This document shows positions 18,431-27,839 of a stretch of DNA of 64,000 nt, one piece after another. This DNA is from JANXSD01 sp038206385 (GTDB taxonomy: Bacteria > Bacteroidota > Bacteroidia > AKYH767-A > OLB10): contig JBBRAW010000004.1 of assembly GCA_038206385.1 (NCBI GenBank), positions 10,145-74,144 on the forward strand. Direction: 5' to 3'. The position numbers and the translations under genes are program-made. The notes under the pieces were generated by a model. It ran no database searches and was not told the origin of the DNA. It was given only the letters and a program-made list of their open reading frames with translations. Each line of letters starts with the position of its first letter. The first letter of the stretch is position 1.

Positions 18431-18573
18431 GGTAGGGTTATAACTATTACAGCTTGTATTTATTGTAATTATTGAATTACAAATGTGCATGTTTTTGATC
18501 TTTTTAAACCTGTTTTCCATAAATCCTTTCAACAACTTGTCGTTAATTGGATTATTCTAATAATCTATTTGCT

Positions 18574-18617
18574 TTGTCAGATGATTGTCAGAAATAGAGT
18601 AATATGACATTTGTCAG
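18574..18617. promoter_or_regulatory. three TTGTCAG repeats upstream of the TonB receptor, possible operator
   Basis: TTGTCAG occurs exactly at 18574-18580, 18585-18591 and 18611-18617. The third copy forms part of a short inverted repeat, TGACA-TT-TGTCA (18605-18616). They lie 47-90 bp upstream of the receptor's GTG, where a regulator of an iron- or haem-responsive operon would bind. No known box is recognised. Confidence 0.35.
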
Positions 18618-18663
18618 CCGTGTTTGGGTTTATCCTCTGAATTGAGCAACCTACTTTCGCAGG

Positions 18664-20880
18664 GTGTTTCGCATACAGGTATTACTCACTACTTTTATAA
18701 TCTTTGGATTCTTGTATAATTCTAAGGGGCAAGGCGTCAAGTTATATACACCAAGCCATCTTCCACTAGAAGGTGCAAGGGTAATATTTAGCACTATAGA
18801 TAACCAAAAATCGATTTTTTATTATTCCGATAACCTTGGTGAAGTAAGATCACCACAAATTGGATTTCCGATGGTTCGTAAAGTTATCTCAACAGGATTT
18901 GAATATCACATCGACACGCTAACGGAGGCTAAAAATGAATTGCAAGTTATCTACTTATCTCCATTGCAGAAAAATTTGGATGAGGTGACTGTTACTGGTA
19001 CTTTATTGCCACAATATCAATCTAATTCGGTGTATTCAATTCAGGTTATTAATAGGGAGGAGATTGAACATAAGGCAGCGAATAATTTAAGGGAGTTACT
19101 TTCTAGCGAATTGAATATCAAAATCGCAAATGACGCAATATTGGGTTCGAGCCTCAGTATTCAGGGAAATGGCGGTGAAAACATTAAATTTTTAATTGAT
19201 GGTGTCCCAGTTGTAGGTCGTCAAAATGGCAATATCGATCTTAACTCATTAAACCTTTCCAACATTGATCGTGTTGAAATTATTAAAGGACCAATGTCGG
19301 TTTTGTATGGTACTGATGCACTAGCAGGTGTTGTAAATCTTATTTCTAAAACAAATGCGAAGCAGAATTTATCGGTGGGATTAAATTCTTATTATGAAAG
19401 TAACGGCCAATATAATGCTGATGCTTCTTTAGGTTGGGGATTCAGAAAATCTTCGTTGATGATTAGCGGTGGTAGAAATTATTTTGATGGATGGAACGAA
19501 GATGAAACTACTCGAAATCAATTGTGGAAACCTAAAGAACAATTTTTTGGCAATATAAAATTTAATAGTGTTATCAAAAATTGGAAATGGAGTATTCAAT
19601 CTGATTTTAATAAAGATAAAATTACAGATAAGGGTACTCCAATTGTTACTCCCTATTCCGCAAAAGCATTTGATAATTATTTTACTACTCTTCGAACTAA
19701 TAGTCAATTTTCAATAAACAAATCTTTTAGTGAGACAAGTGCATTTCAATTAACAGGTGCGTATTCATATTATCAGCACATCAGAAATAGTTATGTAAAA
19801 AACATGGTTGATTTATCAGAACAACTTATCAATGGTCAATTAGATAATGACACTACAACATTCAATTCGGTTTTTGCTAGATTAAATTATACTAATGATA
19901 ATATATTTGAGAAAGTATCACTGTTAGGTGGTATTGATTACAATTTTGAATCAGCAAAAGGATCTCGAATTGATAATAACAACCATGATATTATCGATTA
20001 TGCATTGTTCGGTAGTGTCGAGTACAAACCAATTTCTATCTTATCTATTCATCCAGCTATTCGTGCAATTTACAATACTAATTATGATGCCCCATTAATA
20101 CCTTCTGTCAATTTACTTTATAAGCCTTTTAAATTGTATGAAATTCGTTTATCATGGAGCAAAGGATTTAGAGCGCCTTCCCTTAAAGAACAATTTCTTG
20201 ATTTCGAAGATAGCAATCACAATGTACATGGAAACCCAAATTTAAAGGCGGAAAATTCAATGCATTATCTTGCATCTCTTCTATATAAAAAAGTTTGGAA
20301 GAAAGTTGTAATTATGGCTGAACCTTCTGTTTTTTATAGTCAAATTAAAAATAGAATTTCTTTAGTGGAAGCCGATGCTTCAACTAAATTATATCAATAC
20401 ACCAACATTGAAAATTTTAATTCCAAAGGAGCAGAGCTTACGCTTAAATGTAATTTATCGCGGTTTCATTTATCTGCTGGGACTTCTTACACTGGTGTTC
20501 ATGAATCATTTGGTGCTACATCAAAGCAAACGGATATTGCATGGTTCCCCGAATACAATGCGTCGGTTGACTATACGTTTAGTAAATTTAAAACTACTTT
20601 TTCTGCCCAATGGAAAGGAGTTGGAAAAAAACCTGTTTATCGAATCAATACTGATGAAAGTATCTCGCGTTTTGAAAACGATTCATATCAATTATTGGAT
20701 GTAAATGTTCGTCAACAGTTTTATAAAAATCATTTTAATATTACACTCGGCATCAAAAATATTTTAAATGTTAAACAAGTAAATGCTTATGAGTCGAGCG
20801 GTGTGCATAGTGATGGTAGTAATGAAACCTCTATAGGAACAGGAACCACTTGTTTTGTAAAAATTGGAATCGCTTTATGA
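18664..20880 (+). CDS. TonB-dependent outer-membrane receptor, probable haem/iron-complex receptor (HmuR-like role)
   Basis: This 738-residue protein starts at GTG 18664, which fits the signal peptide MFRIQVLLTTFIIFGFLYNS. After a short carboxypeptidase-regulatory-like domain (about 24-95), a TonB-box-like LDEVTVTGT precedes the plug domain (about 115-225: VINREEIE, NLRELLSSE, LSIQGNGGENIKFLIDGVPV, RVEIIKGPMSVLYGTDALAGVVNLISK). The remainder is a 22-strand-type barrel with KGFRAPSLKEQF and a C-terminal IGTGTTCFVKIGIAL strand. The direct downstream gene is an HmuY-like lipoprotein, overlapping by 4 nt, which points to haem or a haem-like ligand, by analogy with HmuR-HmuY of Porphyromonas gingivalis. 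The ligand is inferred from context only. A near-match -7 box (TACTTTCG, 18652-18659) ends 4 nt before the start. Confidence 0.88.
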   Translation: MFRIQVLLTTFIIFGFLYNSKGQGVKLYTPSHLPLEGARVIFSTIDNQKSIFYYSDNLGEVRSPQIGFPMVRKVISTGFEYHIDTLTEAKNELQVIYLSPLQKNLDEVTVTGTLLPQYQSNSVYSIQVINREEIEHKAANNLRELLSSELNIKIANDAILGSSLSIQGNGGENIKFLIDGVPVVGRQNGNIDLNSLNLSNIDRVEIIKGPMSVLYGTDALAGVVNLISKTNAKQNLSVGLNSYYESNGQYNADASLGWGFRKSSLMISGGRNYFDGWNEDETTRNQLWKPKEQFFGNIKFNSVIKNWKWSIQSDFNKDKITDKGTPIVTPYSAKAFDNYFTTLRTNSQFSINKSFSETSAFQLTGAYSYYQHIRNSYVKNMVDLSEQLINGQLDNDTTTFNSVFARLNYTNDNIFEKVSLLGGIDYNFESAKGSRIDNNNHDIIDYALFGSVEYKPISILSIHPAIRAIYNTNYDAPLIPSVNLLYKPFKLYEIRLSWSKGFRAPSLKEQFLDFEDSNHNVHGNPNLKAENSMHYLASLLYKKVWKKVVIMAEPSVFYSQIKNRISLVEADASTKLYQYTNIENFNSKGAELTLKCNLSRFHLSAGTSYTGVHESFGATSKQTDIAWFPEYNASVDYTFSKFKTTFSAQWKGVGKKPVYRINTDESISRFENDSYQLLDVNVRQQFYKNHFNITLGIKNILNVKQVNAYESSGVHSDGSNETSIGTGTTCFVKIGIAL

Positions 20881-21899
20881 TGAAAAATAATTTATTTATT
20901 TTCTTTATTTCAATTATCTTTTTTGCTTCATGTGAAAAGGAAGATACTGCTATTGTGTTGCCTTCTCCAGGATCGCTCGAGCATCAATCAGTAAGTCTAG
21001 GCAGTAATTTTGAGTACCAAGCGTATGTTAGCTTAGGAAATAACAGTATCGTTACTCGTGATTACATGCATGCCTATGATCTTGCATTTGAAGCATCTTC
21101 ACAAGGAACTAGAGTATATCTTAATAACGCAAGAATGATGTTTGCTTGCAATACTGGCTTAGCAGATATTTCTGTCGCTGATTCTTCTGGAAAACATTGG
21201 CGCTTCGATCAAGAGAAATTAAATCCCGACAGTACAGCGATTGGTAACTGGTGGATAGCTGCGGCTACGCAAAATAATATTAGTAATGTTTTTTATATTG
21301 ATAGAGGTACGCAAATTCTTGGTAATGACCGTTACAAAAAATTTCAAATTCTATCAGTAACTAATCAGAAATATCGTGTTCGATTTAGTAATTGTGATAA
21401 CAATGGCGTTGTTGAAATTGATGTGCCTAAGGACACTACTTATTCGTTAATGTATTTGAGTTTTGATAATGGTGGAAAAGTTGTTCAGGTCGCTCCACCT
21501 AAAGATCAATGGGATTTTGTTTTCACTCGATATACGCATGAATATTTTGAATATCCTGAATCATCGCCATATCGTCATTATACCGTTACTGGTGCGCTTC
21601 TTAATGTTTGGAATGATGTGCAAGGATGTAAAAATAAATTGGATTCAACACCTAATTATGTAGCTTTCGATAGCTGTAACGCAAACTATATGAACCAATA
21701 TTTGTTTAGTAAACAAGCAGATATAATTGGTTACGATTGGAAGTATTATGTTATTAATGATAACCATTATTATCTAACACCCAATTTGTATTTTATTATT
21801 CAAGATAAAAAAGGATTTTATTATAAACTGCGAATCTTAGATTATTATGATCCGCAAGGAAATAGAGGTACAGTTACTTTTCAGTACCAACGTATGTAA
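20877..21899 (+). CDS. HmuY-like haem-binding lipoprotein
   Basis: A 340-residue lipoprotein with a hydrophobic N-terminus ending in the lipobox FASC (Cys at about 19). The start ATGATG overlaps the receptor's stop. The body has HmuY-type features: a segment DYMHAYDLAFEASSQGTRV followed by NNARMMFACN near the first third, a DQWDFVFTRYTHEY strand with TVTGALLN in the second half, and a final IGYDWKYY/YFIIQDK/YYKLRILDYY run. HmuY proteins are surface lipoproteins that take haem and pass it to the TonB receptor. The methionine and histidine residues in these segments are candidate ligands, but which ones bind cannot be decided here. The same two-half pattern recurs in the next gene. Confidence 0.72.
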   Translation: MMKNNLFIFFISIIFFASCEKEDTAIVLPSPGSLEHQSVSLGSNFEYQAYVSLGNNSIVTRDYMHAYDLAFEASSQGTRVYLNNARMMFACNTGLADISVADSSGKHWRFDQEKLNPDSTAIGNWWIAAATQNNISNVFYIDRGTQILGNDRYKKFQILSVTNQKYRVRFSNCDNNGVVEIDVPKDTTYSLMYLSFDNGGKVVQVAPPKDQWDFVFTRYTHEYFEYPESSPYRHYTVTGALLNVWNDVQGCKNKLDSTPNYVAFDSCNANYMNQYLFSKQADIIGYDWKYYVINDNHYYLTPNLYFIIQDKKGFYYKLRILDYYDPQGNRGTVTFQYQRM

Positions 21900-21938
21900 A
21901 AAAAATTAATCTCAATAAAATAAATTCAATTAATAATC

Positions 21939-23219
21939 ATGAAATCAAGTTTACTTCAAAAAACATTGTTGTTCTGTTGTGTAGTTGTTGCTTCTGCATT
22001 TAATGTTAAAGCTCAAGTTAGTCAAACAGTTTCTATTCAACCTGGATATACTAATCGTACATTCTATCAAATGAGTTCAGGTACCGTAAGTTCAGTGTCT
22101 AATACAGATTGGGATTTAGGTTTTCAATTGCGTGGTCGCTACGGAGCCATCACTACAAATGCAAAAAATAATGTGCACGTTTGGAAAGCTAATAAAGCTG
22201 TTGGCGATTGGTCATCGATGGCTACCTCCGATACTACTGGTGTATTAAATTCAATTAATGAATTACATAATTCAGAAACCACATGGAATAATGGTGCGTT
22301 TAATACAACGAATAATCCTGCAAATCTTTTTGATTTAGGATGGGGATTATATGATCAAGTTTCGCATATCATAACTGGTGATTCAGTTTATTTTATTAGT
22401 CTTGCTAATAATACTGTTTATAAAAAACTTGAAATAATTCAGTTAGATGGTTTTACTTATGATTACATTTTCCGTTACGCAAATTTAGATGGAACAAATG
22501 AAATAACTGATACAATAATAAAATCAGCATTCCCAAATAAATTTTTTGCATACTACTCTTTAGTAAATGGTGTTGATATTGATCGTGAACCAGTTTATAA
22601 TGCTTGGGACTTAAGTTTTGAAGGATATAAATCAGCAAATGTTATTCCTGGGAGTTACTATTCTGTAACAGGTGTGTTAAGTAACGACAGTGTATTCGTT
22701 GCAAAAGCTTATCCAGTTGATACCGCTTCAACATCCGATAATGGTTTAACGTATAGTAAAGAAATAAATTCTATTGGATTTAACTGGAAAAATTATAATC
22801 AAACTTTAATGATGTATGTCATAGAAGATTCAACAATTTATTTTGTAAAAGATCGTAGTCGGAATACATGGAAAATGGTATTTACTGGATTTGGTGGTAG
22901 CGCAAATGGAAATTTTTATTTTACGAAAACTGCTGTTTCTGCAACTGGAATAATTGAGAATTCTTCAATTCAAACATTAGCTTCTTTCCCAAATCCAGCA
23001 CATGATAATGTTAGAATTATGATTGATGCTAAATCAACAGGAGAATCTTCTGTATCTATTTACGACCTTTCAGGAAAAATGATGCAACAAAATATGATAC
23101 ATCTTATTGGTGGTTTACAAGCTATTGATTTGTCATTAAATAATTATTTACCTGGCTTGTATCAAGTGATTTTTACTCAAGGTGCTGAACGACAAGTGAG
23201 CAGAATAATTGTTCAATAA
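21939..23219 (+). CDS. HmuY-like protein with T9SS C-terminal sorting domain
   Basis: A 426-residue protein with a signal peptide ending FNVKAQ (about 26). Residues about 30-340 follow the same plan as the preceding lipoprotein: NTDWDLGFQLRGRYGAITTN with NNVHVWKAN, later NAWDLSFEGYKS with YYSVTGVLS, and a closing SIGFNWKNYN/WKMVFTGFGG run. Residues about 350-426 are a T9SS type A sorting domain (FPNPAHDNVRIMI, SIYDLSGK, YLPGLYQVIF). It is therefore expected to cross the outer membrane and be surface-attached or released, where the lipoprotein is membrane-anchored. The gap after the lipoprotein gene is 39 nt and a terminator follows, so the three genes form one operon. Haem binding is inferred. 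Confidence 0.75.
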   Translation: MKSSLLQKTLLFCCVVVASAFNVKAQVSQTVSIQPGYTNRTFYQMSSGTVSSVSNTDWDLGFQLRGRYGAITTNAKNNVHVWKANKAVGDWSSMATSDTTGVLNSINELHNSETTWNNGAFNTTNNPANLFDLGWGLYDQVSHIITGDSVYFISLANNTVYKKLEIIQLDGFTYDYIFRYANLDGTNEITDTIIKSAFPNKFFAYYSLVNGVDIDREPVYNAWDLSFEGYKSANVIPGSYYSVTGVLSNDSVFVAKAYPVDTASTSDNGLTYSKEINSIGFNWKNYNQTLMMYVIEDSTIYFVKDRSRNTWKMVFTGFGGSANGNFYFTKTAVSATGIIENSSIQTLASFPNPAHDNVRIMIDAKSTGESSVSIYDLSGKMMQQNMIHLIGGLQAIDLSLNNYLPGLYQVIFTQGAERQVSRIIVQ

Positions 23220-23240
23220 TTCAAAATTCTCAATGTATTT

Positions 23241-23276
23241 AGAGGAGTATTCTGGTGGAATACTCCTCTTTTTTTT
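23241..23276 (+). terminator. rho-independent terminator of the haem-uptake operon
   Basis: A perfect 12-bp stem (AGAGGAGTATTC, 23241-23252, with its complement at 23258-23269) closes a 5-nt loop and is followed directly by a run of eight T (23269-23276). It lies 22 nt after the T9SS HmuY-like gene. The rest of the gap to 23494 holds no gene or clear promoter box. Confidence 0.93.
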
Positions 23277-23494
23277 ATCCTAAAATGCGTCGATTTCTGA
23301 CTTTTTGAAATGTTATTGATAAAGATTTGAATTTTCTTAAAGTCGATTTGTTAATAATATTGATAAATTATAGACCGTTTTCAGAGGTAATATGATTGAT
23401 CTTCTTAGTTATATCTGTATTTTTCAACAGACATTCAGCGAACTAGCCAATCTTTAAATCTTTCATTAATTTTAGAGCATTATTATCCTCGAAA

Positions 23495-24106
23495 ATGTTT
23501 CTTGAACAAACTAAATTAAATTCCCAACGAAAGGGTTGGATTGAAGTAGTAACTGGTAGTATGTTTTCTGGTAAAACAGAAGAACTAATCCGACGACTAA
23601 AACGTGCGCAAATTGCTAAACAACATGTCGAGATTTTTAAACCAGCGATCGAACGTCGTTATGATGAATTAAATATAGTATCGCATGACGCTAATCAAAT
23701 TCCAAGTACTCCAGTGCCTTCTTCTTCCAATATTTTATTGCTCGGAAATGGTGTCGATGTAATCGGTATTGATGAAGCCCAATTTTTTGATGATCAACTT
23801 CCTTATGTCTGTGAAACATTAGCAAATAATGGAACACGCGTAATTATTGCAGGATTAGATATGGATTATTTAGGTAAACCATTCGGACCAATGCCAATGC
23901 TTTTAGCCATCGCAGATTACATAACAAAAGTTCACGCAATTTGTATGATATGCGGTGATCTTGCGAATCACTCCTTTCGTACTACACACGATGAAGAATT
24001 AATTGTTTTAGGAGAAAAAGAAAGTTATATTCCACTTTGCCGTTCATGCTTTGTGAAGAAGATGAGAAGTGTTTCAAATGAAACTCATCAAGTGAAAAGC
24101 ACTTAA
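23495..24106 (+). CDS. tdk: thymidine kinase
   Basis: A 203-residue type II thymidine kinase, which phosphorylates thymidine with ATP in pyrimidine salvage. Visible motifs: P-loop GSMFSGKTEELIRR (about 21-34), a Walker B/lid segment IGIDEAQFFDD (about 89-99), the substrate region GLDMDYLGKPFGP with the conserved Asp, and the zinc-binding pair CMICGDLA and CRSCF near the C-terminus. The length is normal for the family plus a short N-terminal extension (MFLEQTKLNSQRKGW). The next gene, murF-alr, starts 7 nt later, so the two are co-transcribed. Confidence 0.95.
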   Translation: MFLEQTKLNSQRKGWIEVVTGSMFSGKTEELIRRLKRAQIAKQHVEIFKPAIERRYDELNIVSHDANQIPSTPVPSSSNILLLGNGVDVIGIDEAQFFDDQLPYVCETLANNGTRVIIAGLDMDYLGKPFGPMPMLLAIADYITKVHAICMICGDLANHSFRTTHDEELIVLGEKESYIPLCRSCFVKKMRSVSNETHQVKST

Positions 24107-24113
24107 TTAAATT

Positions 24114-26609
24114 ATGCCACATAAAAGTTATTCCGTTCAACAAATCGCAGAAATAATAAATGCTGATTTGATAATTAATGATTCCGATCATTTAGGAATA
24201 ATGTATTTAGTAACGGATAGTCGCCGAATAAGTAATGCAGACCTTTCACTGTTTTTTTCTATAAAAGGTGAACGTAGAGATGGTCATGATTTTATTTTGG
24301 ATTTATTTGAAGCAGGTGTTCGTAATTTCGTTATCAGTGATAGAAATGCAATTCTTCCAACGCAAAATTGTAATTACCTTGTAGTAGATGATACCCTCAA
24401 AGCAATGCAAGAGTTAACTGCTTGGCATCGTTCACAATTTAACATTCCTATAATTGGTATCACTGGAAGTAATGGTAAAACAATTGTTAAAGAATGGCTT
24501 TTTCAATTGCTTCGCGAAGATTATAATATTGTTCGTAGCCCTAAAAGTTATAACTCGCAAATTGGTGTTCCGCTCTCTGTTTGGCTTACTCAATCCGATG
24601 ATACATTAGGGATCTTTGAAGGCGGAATATCCAAGCCAGGTGAAATGCAGAAACTTGAAAAAATGATTCTGCCAACGATTGGAATTTTTACAAATATTGG
24701 ATTGGCTCACGATGAAAATTTCTCGAATCAGGCCGACAAGATCAATGAAAAATTACAACTCTTTGCGCACGCAAGAAAATTAATTTATTGTAAAGATTAT
24801 TTGGGAATTCAAGAACAAATAGCACAATCGAAAATATTGCCAAGCAATTTAAGCACGTTTACTTGGTCGAGAAAATCGAAAGCTGATTTGCAAATCGGAC
24901 GAATCTCAAAGCAAGAACATGAAACCGAAATTCAAGGAATCTATCAAAATAATTTTATAAGTATTCGTATTCCCTTTACTGATGAAGCATCAATAGAAAA
25001 TTCAATTCATTGTTGGAGCTTACTTTTGTTTTTAGATTATCCTCCAGAAGTAATTGTAGAAAGAATGGAATTGTTAAGCCCTGTGGCTATGCGATTAGAG
25101 ATGAAAGAAGGTGTGAATAATTGTTCAATTATTAATGATTCGTATAATTCTGATTTAGGTTCACTAACGATTGCACTCGATTTTTTAAATCAACAAAAGC
25201 AACATAAAAAACGAACCGTTATCTTAAGTGATATCCTGCAAAGCGGACAGGATGAAGCAATTTTATACAAAGAAGTTGCAAAACTTTTAGACGAGAAACA
25301 GATTGTTCGACTAATAGGAATTGGACCTTCTATAACACGTCAAAAACATTTATTTAATCTCGATAAATCGTTTTATGATAATACCGATGAATTTTTGCGC
25401 GAATTAAATTATTCTTCTTTCTCTCATGAAACAATCTTGATTAAAGGAGCAAGATCGTACGGTTTTGAAAGAATTAGCAAGGCGCTTCAGCAAAAAGCTC
25501 ATGAAACAATTTTAGAAATTAATTTGAATGCAGTAATTCATAATTTAAATTTATTTCGTTCACGATTAAAGTCAGATACTAAATTGATGGTGATGGTAAA
25601 AGCTTTTTCTTATGGAAGTGGAAGCTTTGAAATTGCAAATGTTTTACAGTTTCATCGTGCAGATTATCTCGCTGTTGCTTATGCTGATGAAGGCGTTGAA
25701 TTGCGCAAAACAGGAATCACATTGCCTATTATGGTGATGAATCCAGAAGAACAAAGTTTTGATGCAATGATCAGCTATCGCCTCGAACCAGAAATATATA
25801 GTTTCCGAGTACTTAATCATTTTTCAGAAGCATTACGTAGAAGATCACAAGATTTATTGCAACATAAATTTCCAATCCATATAGAAATCGAAACAGGAAT
25901 GAATCGATTAGGATTTGAAGAAAGTGAATTGAATGAATTAATAATTCGTTTGAAGAACAATAAAAATATTCGAATCGCATCTGTATTTTCTCATCTAGTT
26001 GCCAGTGATGAAATTGCACATGATAGTTTTTCTCGTCAGCAAATTGCAAAGTTTGCAGCTATGAGCGCAACAGTACAATCTCATTTTAATTATCCCATTT
26101 TACGTCACATATTAAATTCTGGTGGAATACTTCGTTTCCCAGAAGCACAATTTGAAATGGTTCGTTTAGGTATTGGCTTACACGGTATCGCATCAAGTTC
26201 GCACGAACAACGCCAACTTCAAATGGTGTCTACATTAAAAACAACGATCTCTCAAATTAAACATATTAAAGTTGGTGAGTCGGTCGGTTATAGTAGAAAA
26301 TTTGTTGCACAAAAAGATTTAACAATCGCAACTGTTGGTGTTGGATATGCCGATGGATTAAGTCGCCGTTTAGGAAATGGTGTTGGCAAAATGTTAATTG
26401 ATGGATTGTTCGCGCCAATAGTTGGAAGTGTTTGTATGGATATGACGATGATTGATGTCACAGGTATTCCAGCACGAGAAGGTATGGAAGTAATTGTGTT
26501 CGGACCAGATTATACTATCTTAGATTTAGCAGAACAAACGGATACGATTCCTTATGAAGTGTTGACAGGAATATCGGAAAGAGTAAAACGCGTTTATTTT
26601 CACGAATAA
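24114..26609 (+). CDS. bifunctional MurF (UDP-MurNAc-tripeptide--D-Ala-D-Ala ligase) / alanine racemase fusion
   Basis: An 831-residue fusion of two steps of peptidoglycan precursor synthesis. Residues 1 to ~455 are a Mur ligase: an N-terminal UDP-binding domain, P-loop GITGSNGKT with K122, the central EGGISKPGEM segment and a C-terminal ligase domain with NDSYNSDLGS and LIKGARSYGFE. Residues ~460-831 are a type III-fold alanine racemase: LEINLNAVIHNL, the PLP-binding K496 in VMVKAFSYGSG, then ETGMNRLGFE, SVGYSRKF/VGVGYADGLSR with the catalytic tyrosine region, and CMDMTMIDVT. The fusion supplies D-alanine and uses its dipeptide in one chain and is known from Bacteroidota. It sits 7 nt after tdk and 11 nt before a phospholipase-D family gene. 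In the Mur P-loop, Thr123 is followed by Ile rather than the common Thr. Confidence 0.95.
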   Translation: MPHKSYSVQQIAEIINADLIINDSDHLGIMYLVTDSRRISNADLSLFFSIKGERRDGHDFILDLFEAGVRNFVISDRNAILPTQNCNYLVVDDTLKAMQELTAWHRSQFNIPIIGITGSNGKTIVKEWLFQLLREDYNIVRSPKSYNSQIGVPLSVWLTQSDDTLGIFEGGISKPGEMQKLEKMILPTIGIFTNIGLAHDENFSNQADKINEKLQLFAHARKLIYCKDYLGIQEQIAQSKILPSNLSTFTWSRKSKADLQIGRISKQEHETEIQGIYQNNFISIRIPFTDEASIENSIHCWSLLLFLDYPPEVIVERMELLSPVAMRLEMKEGVNNCSIINDSYNSDLGSLTIALDFLNQQKQHKKRTVILSDILQSGQDEAILYKEVAKLLDEKQIVRLIGIGPSITRQKHLFNLDKSFYDNTDEFLRELNYSSFSHETILIKGARSYGFERISKALQQKAHETILEINLNAVIHNLNLFRSRLKSDTKLMVMVKAFSYGSGSFEIANVLQFHRADYLAVAYADEGVELRKTGITLPIMVMNPEEQSFDAMISYRLEPEIYSFRVLNHFSEALRRRSQDLLQHKFPIHIEIETGMNRLGFEESELNELIIRLKNNKNIRIASVFSHLVASDEIAHDSFSRQQIAKFAAMSATVQSHFNYPILRHILNSGGILRFPEAQFEMVRLGIGLHGIASSSHEQRQLQMVSTLKTTISQIKHIKVGESVGYSRKFVAQKDLTIATVGVGYADGLSRRLGNGVGKMLIDGLFAPIVGSVCMDMTMIDVTGIPAREGMEVIVFGPDYTILDLAEQTDTIPYEVLTGISERVKRVYFHE

Positions 26610-26620
26610 ATAAATTTTTT

Positions 26621-27793
26621 ATGGCGCAAAGAAATTATTTACCTGGACATGAGATAAAACTTATTCATAGTGGAAATGAATATTTCGAAGACTTAATAAA
26701 ACTCATCGATTCCGCGAAAAATATTTTGCATTTGCAAGTGTATATTTTTGATGATGATGCAACAGGAAAGCAAATTGTTACTGCTTTAATTGATGCAACA
26801 AATAGAGGTGTAAAAGTTTATCTAATGGTTGATGGATTTGGCTCTCATAGCTTGAAGCATGATTTTCAGGAAATGTTAAAAGAAGCAAAAATATTTTTTA
26901 GATTTTTTTCACCGCTCCCCTTCCCAGGAATTACACAATCTGCAAGACGACTGCACATTAAAGTTTGTGTTGCAGATGGAAAGAAAGCTATTGTAGGTGG
27001 AATTAATATTGCCGATAAATACCATGGCGACTCACAACATTTACCTTGGCTCGATTATGCTTTATTTGTAGAAGGTAAAGTATGCGAACAATTGGATGCA
27101 TTTTGTAATAAGATTTGGAAAAGAAGATTTACATCTAGAAAAAAAATCTCTCCTAAGCATACCAATTCAAATGATCCCGTTCTAGTTCGCATGAGTCAGA
27201 ATGATTGGCTTCGAGGTAAAAATGAAATTTCTGCTGGATATAAATATATGCTCGGAAATGCTCAGAAAGAAATCATTATTGTTGCTAGTTATTTTATTCC
27301 TACTCGACGATTATTAAAAATTCTAACGTATGCTGCACGGCAAGGAAGAGAAATTCATATTGTTCTAGCACATAATAGCGATGTTCCATTTATAAAAAAT
27401 GCAATCACTTATTTATATGATCTATTACTCCGAAATAAAATCCGAATTTATGAATACAATGATGCCGTCTTGCATGCAAAGGTTTGTGTGATTGATAATT
27501 CGTGGGTAAGTATTGGATCTCACAACTTAAATCATCTTAGTGAATTTATGAGTGTAGAGATGAACCTCGACGTTTTAGATGATAATTTTGCTGCTAGTTT
27601 TACTAACGAACTGAAAATACTAATTCGTGATCATTGCACCGAAATAGATATGGAAGAATATAAAAATTCTAAATCTGTTTTTAAACAATTATTTAACTGG
27701 TCATCTTATAGATTCATAAGTTTCACACAACGAATTTTATATTCACTAAATCGAAGAGAAGGAAAAGCAATTCATAAATCCAAAAAAGGTTGA
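26621..27793 (+). CDS. phospholipase D-family protein, cardiolipin synthase-like
   Basis: A 390-residue protein with two HxK-type PLD motifs: RRLHIKVCVADGKKAIVGG (H112, K114) and AVLHAKVCVIDNSWVSIGS (H285, K287), each followed by the expected Gly/Asn pair (GGIN, GSHN). This is the layout of bacterial cardiolipin synthases, which join two phosphatidylglycerols. Unlike the classical ClsA it lacks two N-terminal membrane helices and so resembles the soluble ClsB/ClsC type; a related phospholipase or phosphatidyltransferase remains possible. It is the third gene of an operon with tdk and murF-alr. The basic C-terminus (RREGKAIHKSKKG) may contact the membrane surface. Confidence 0.88.
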   Translation: MAQRNYLPGHEIKLIHSGNEYFEDLIKLIDSAKNILHLQVYIFDDDATGKQIVTALIDATNRGVKVYLMVDGFGSHSLKHDFQEMLKEAKIFFRFFSPLPFPGITQSARRLHIKVCVADGKKAIVGGINIADKYHGDSQHLPWLDYALFVEGKVCEQLDAFCNKIWKRRFTSRKKISPKHTNSNDPVLVRMSQNDWLRGKNEISAGYKYMLGNAQKEIIIVASYFIPTRRLLKILTYAARQGREIHIVLAHNSDVPFIKNAITYLYDLLLRNKIRIYEYNDAVLHAKVCVIDNSWVSIGSHNLNHLSEFMSVEMNLDVLDDNFAASFTNELKILIRDHCTEIDMEEYKNSKSVFKQLFNWSSYRFISFTQRILYSLNRREGKAIHKSKKG

Positions 27794-27839
27794 TCCGATA
27801 TCTACCGGATTCACAATTAAAAACCGATTGATATCGGAT
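27793..27839. repeat. 10-bp perfect inverted repeat after the cls-like gene
   Basis: ATCCGATATC (27793-27802) is repeated as its exact reverse complement GATATCGGAT (27830-27839), with a 27-nt loop. It starts at the stop of the phospholipase-D family gene and ends where the T9SS remnant begins. No T-run follows, so it is not a standard terminator, although it could protect the 3' end of the operon mRNA or mark a rearrangement. Confidence 0.6.

Noticed and set aside
17486..18535. Longer start for the unknown protein at 18535
   Set aside because: The extra 35 residues are low in coding character and the ATG at 18430 begins a well-formed helical N-terminus.
24114..26609. MurF-alanine racemase fusion considered as a sequencing error joining two genes
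   Set aside because: The frame is continuous with both active sites intact, and the fusion is known from Bacteroidota.
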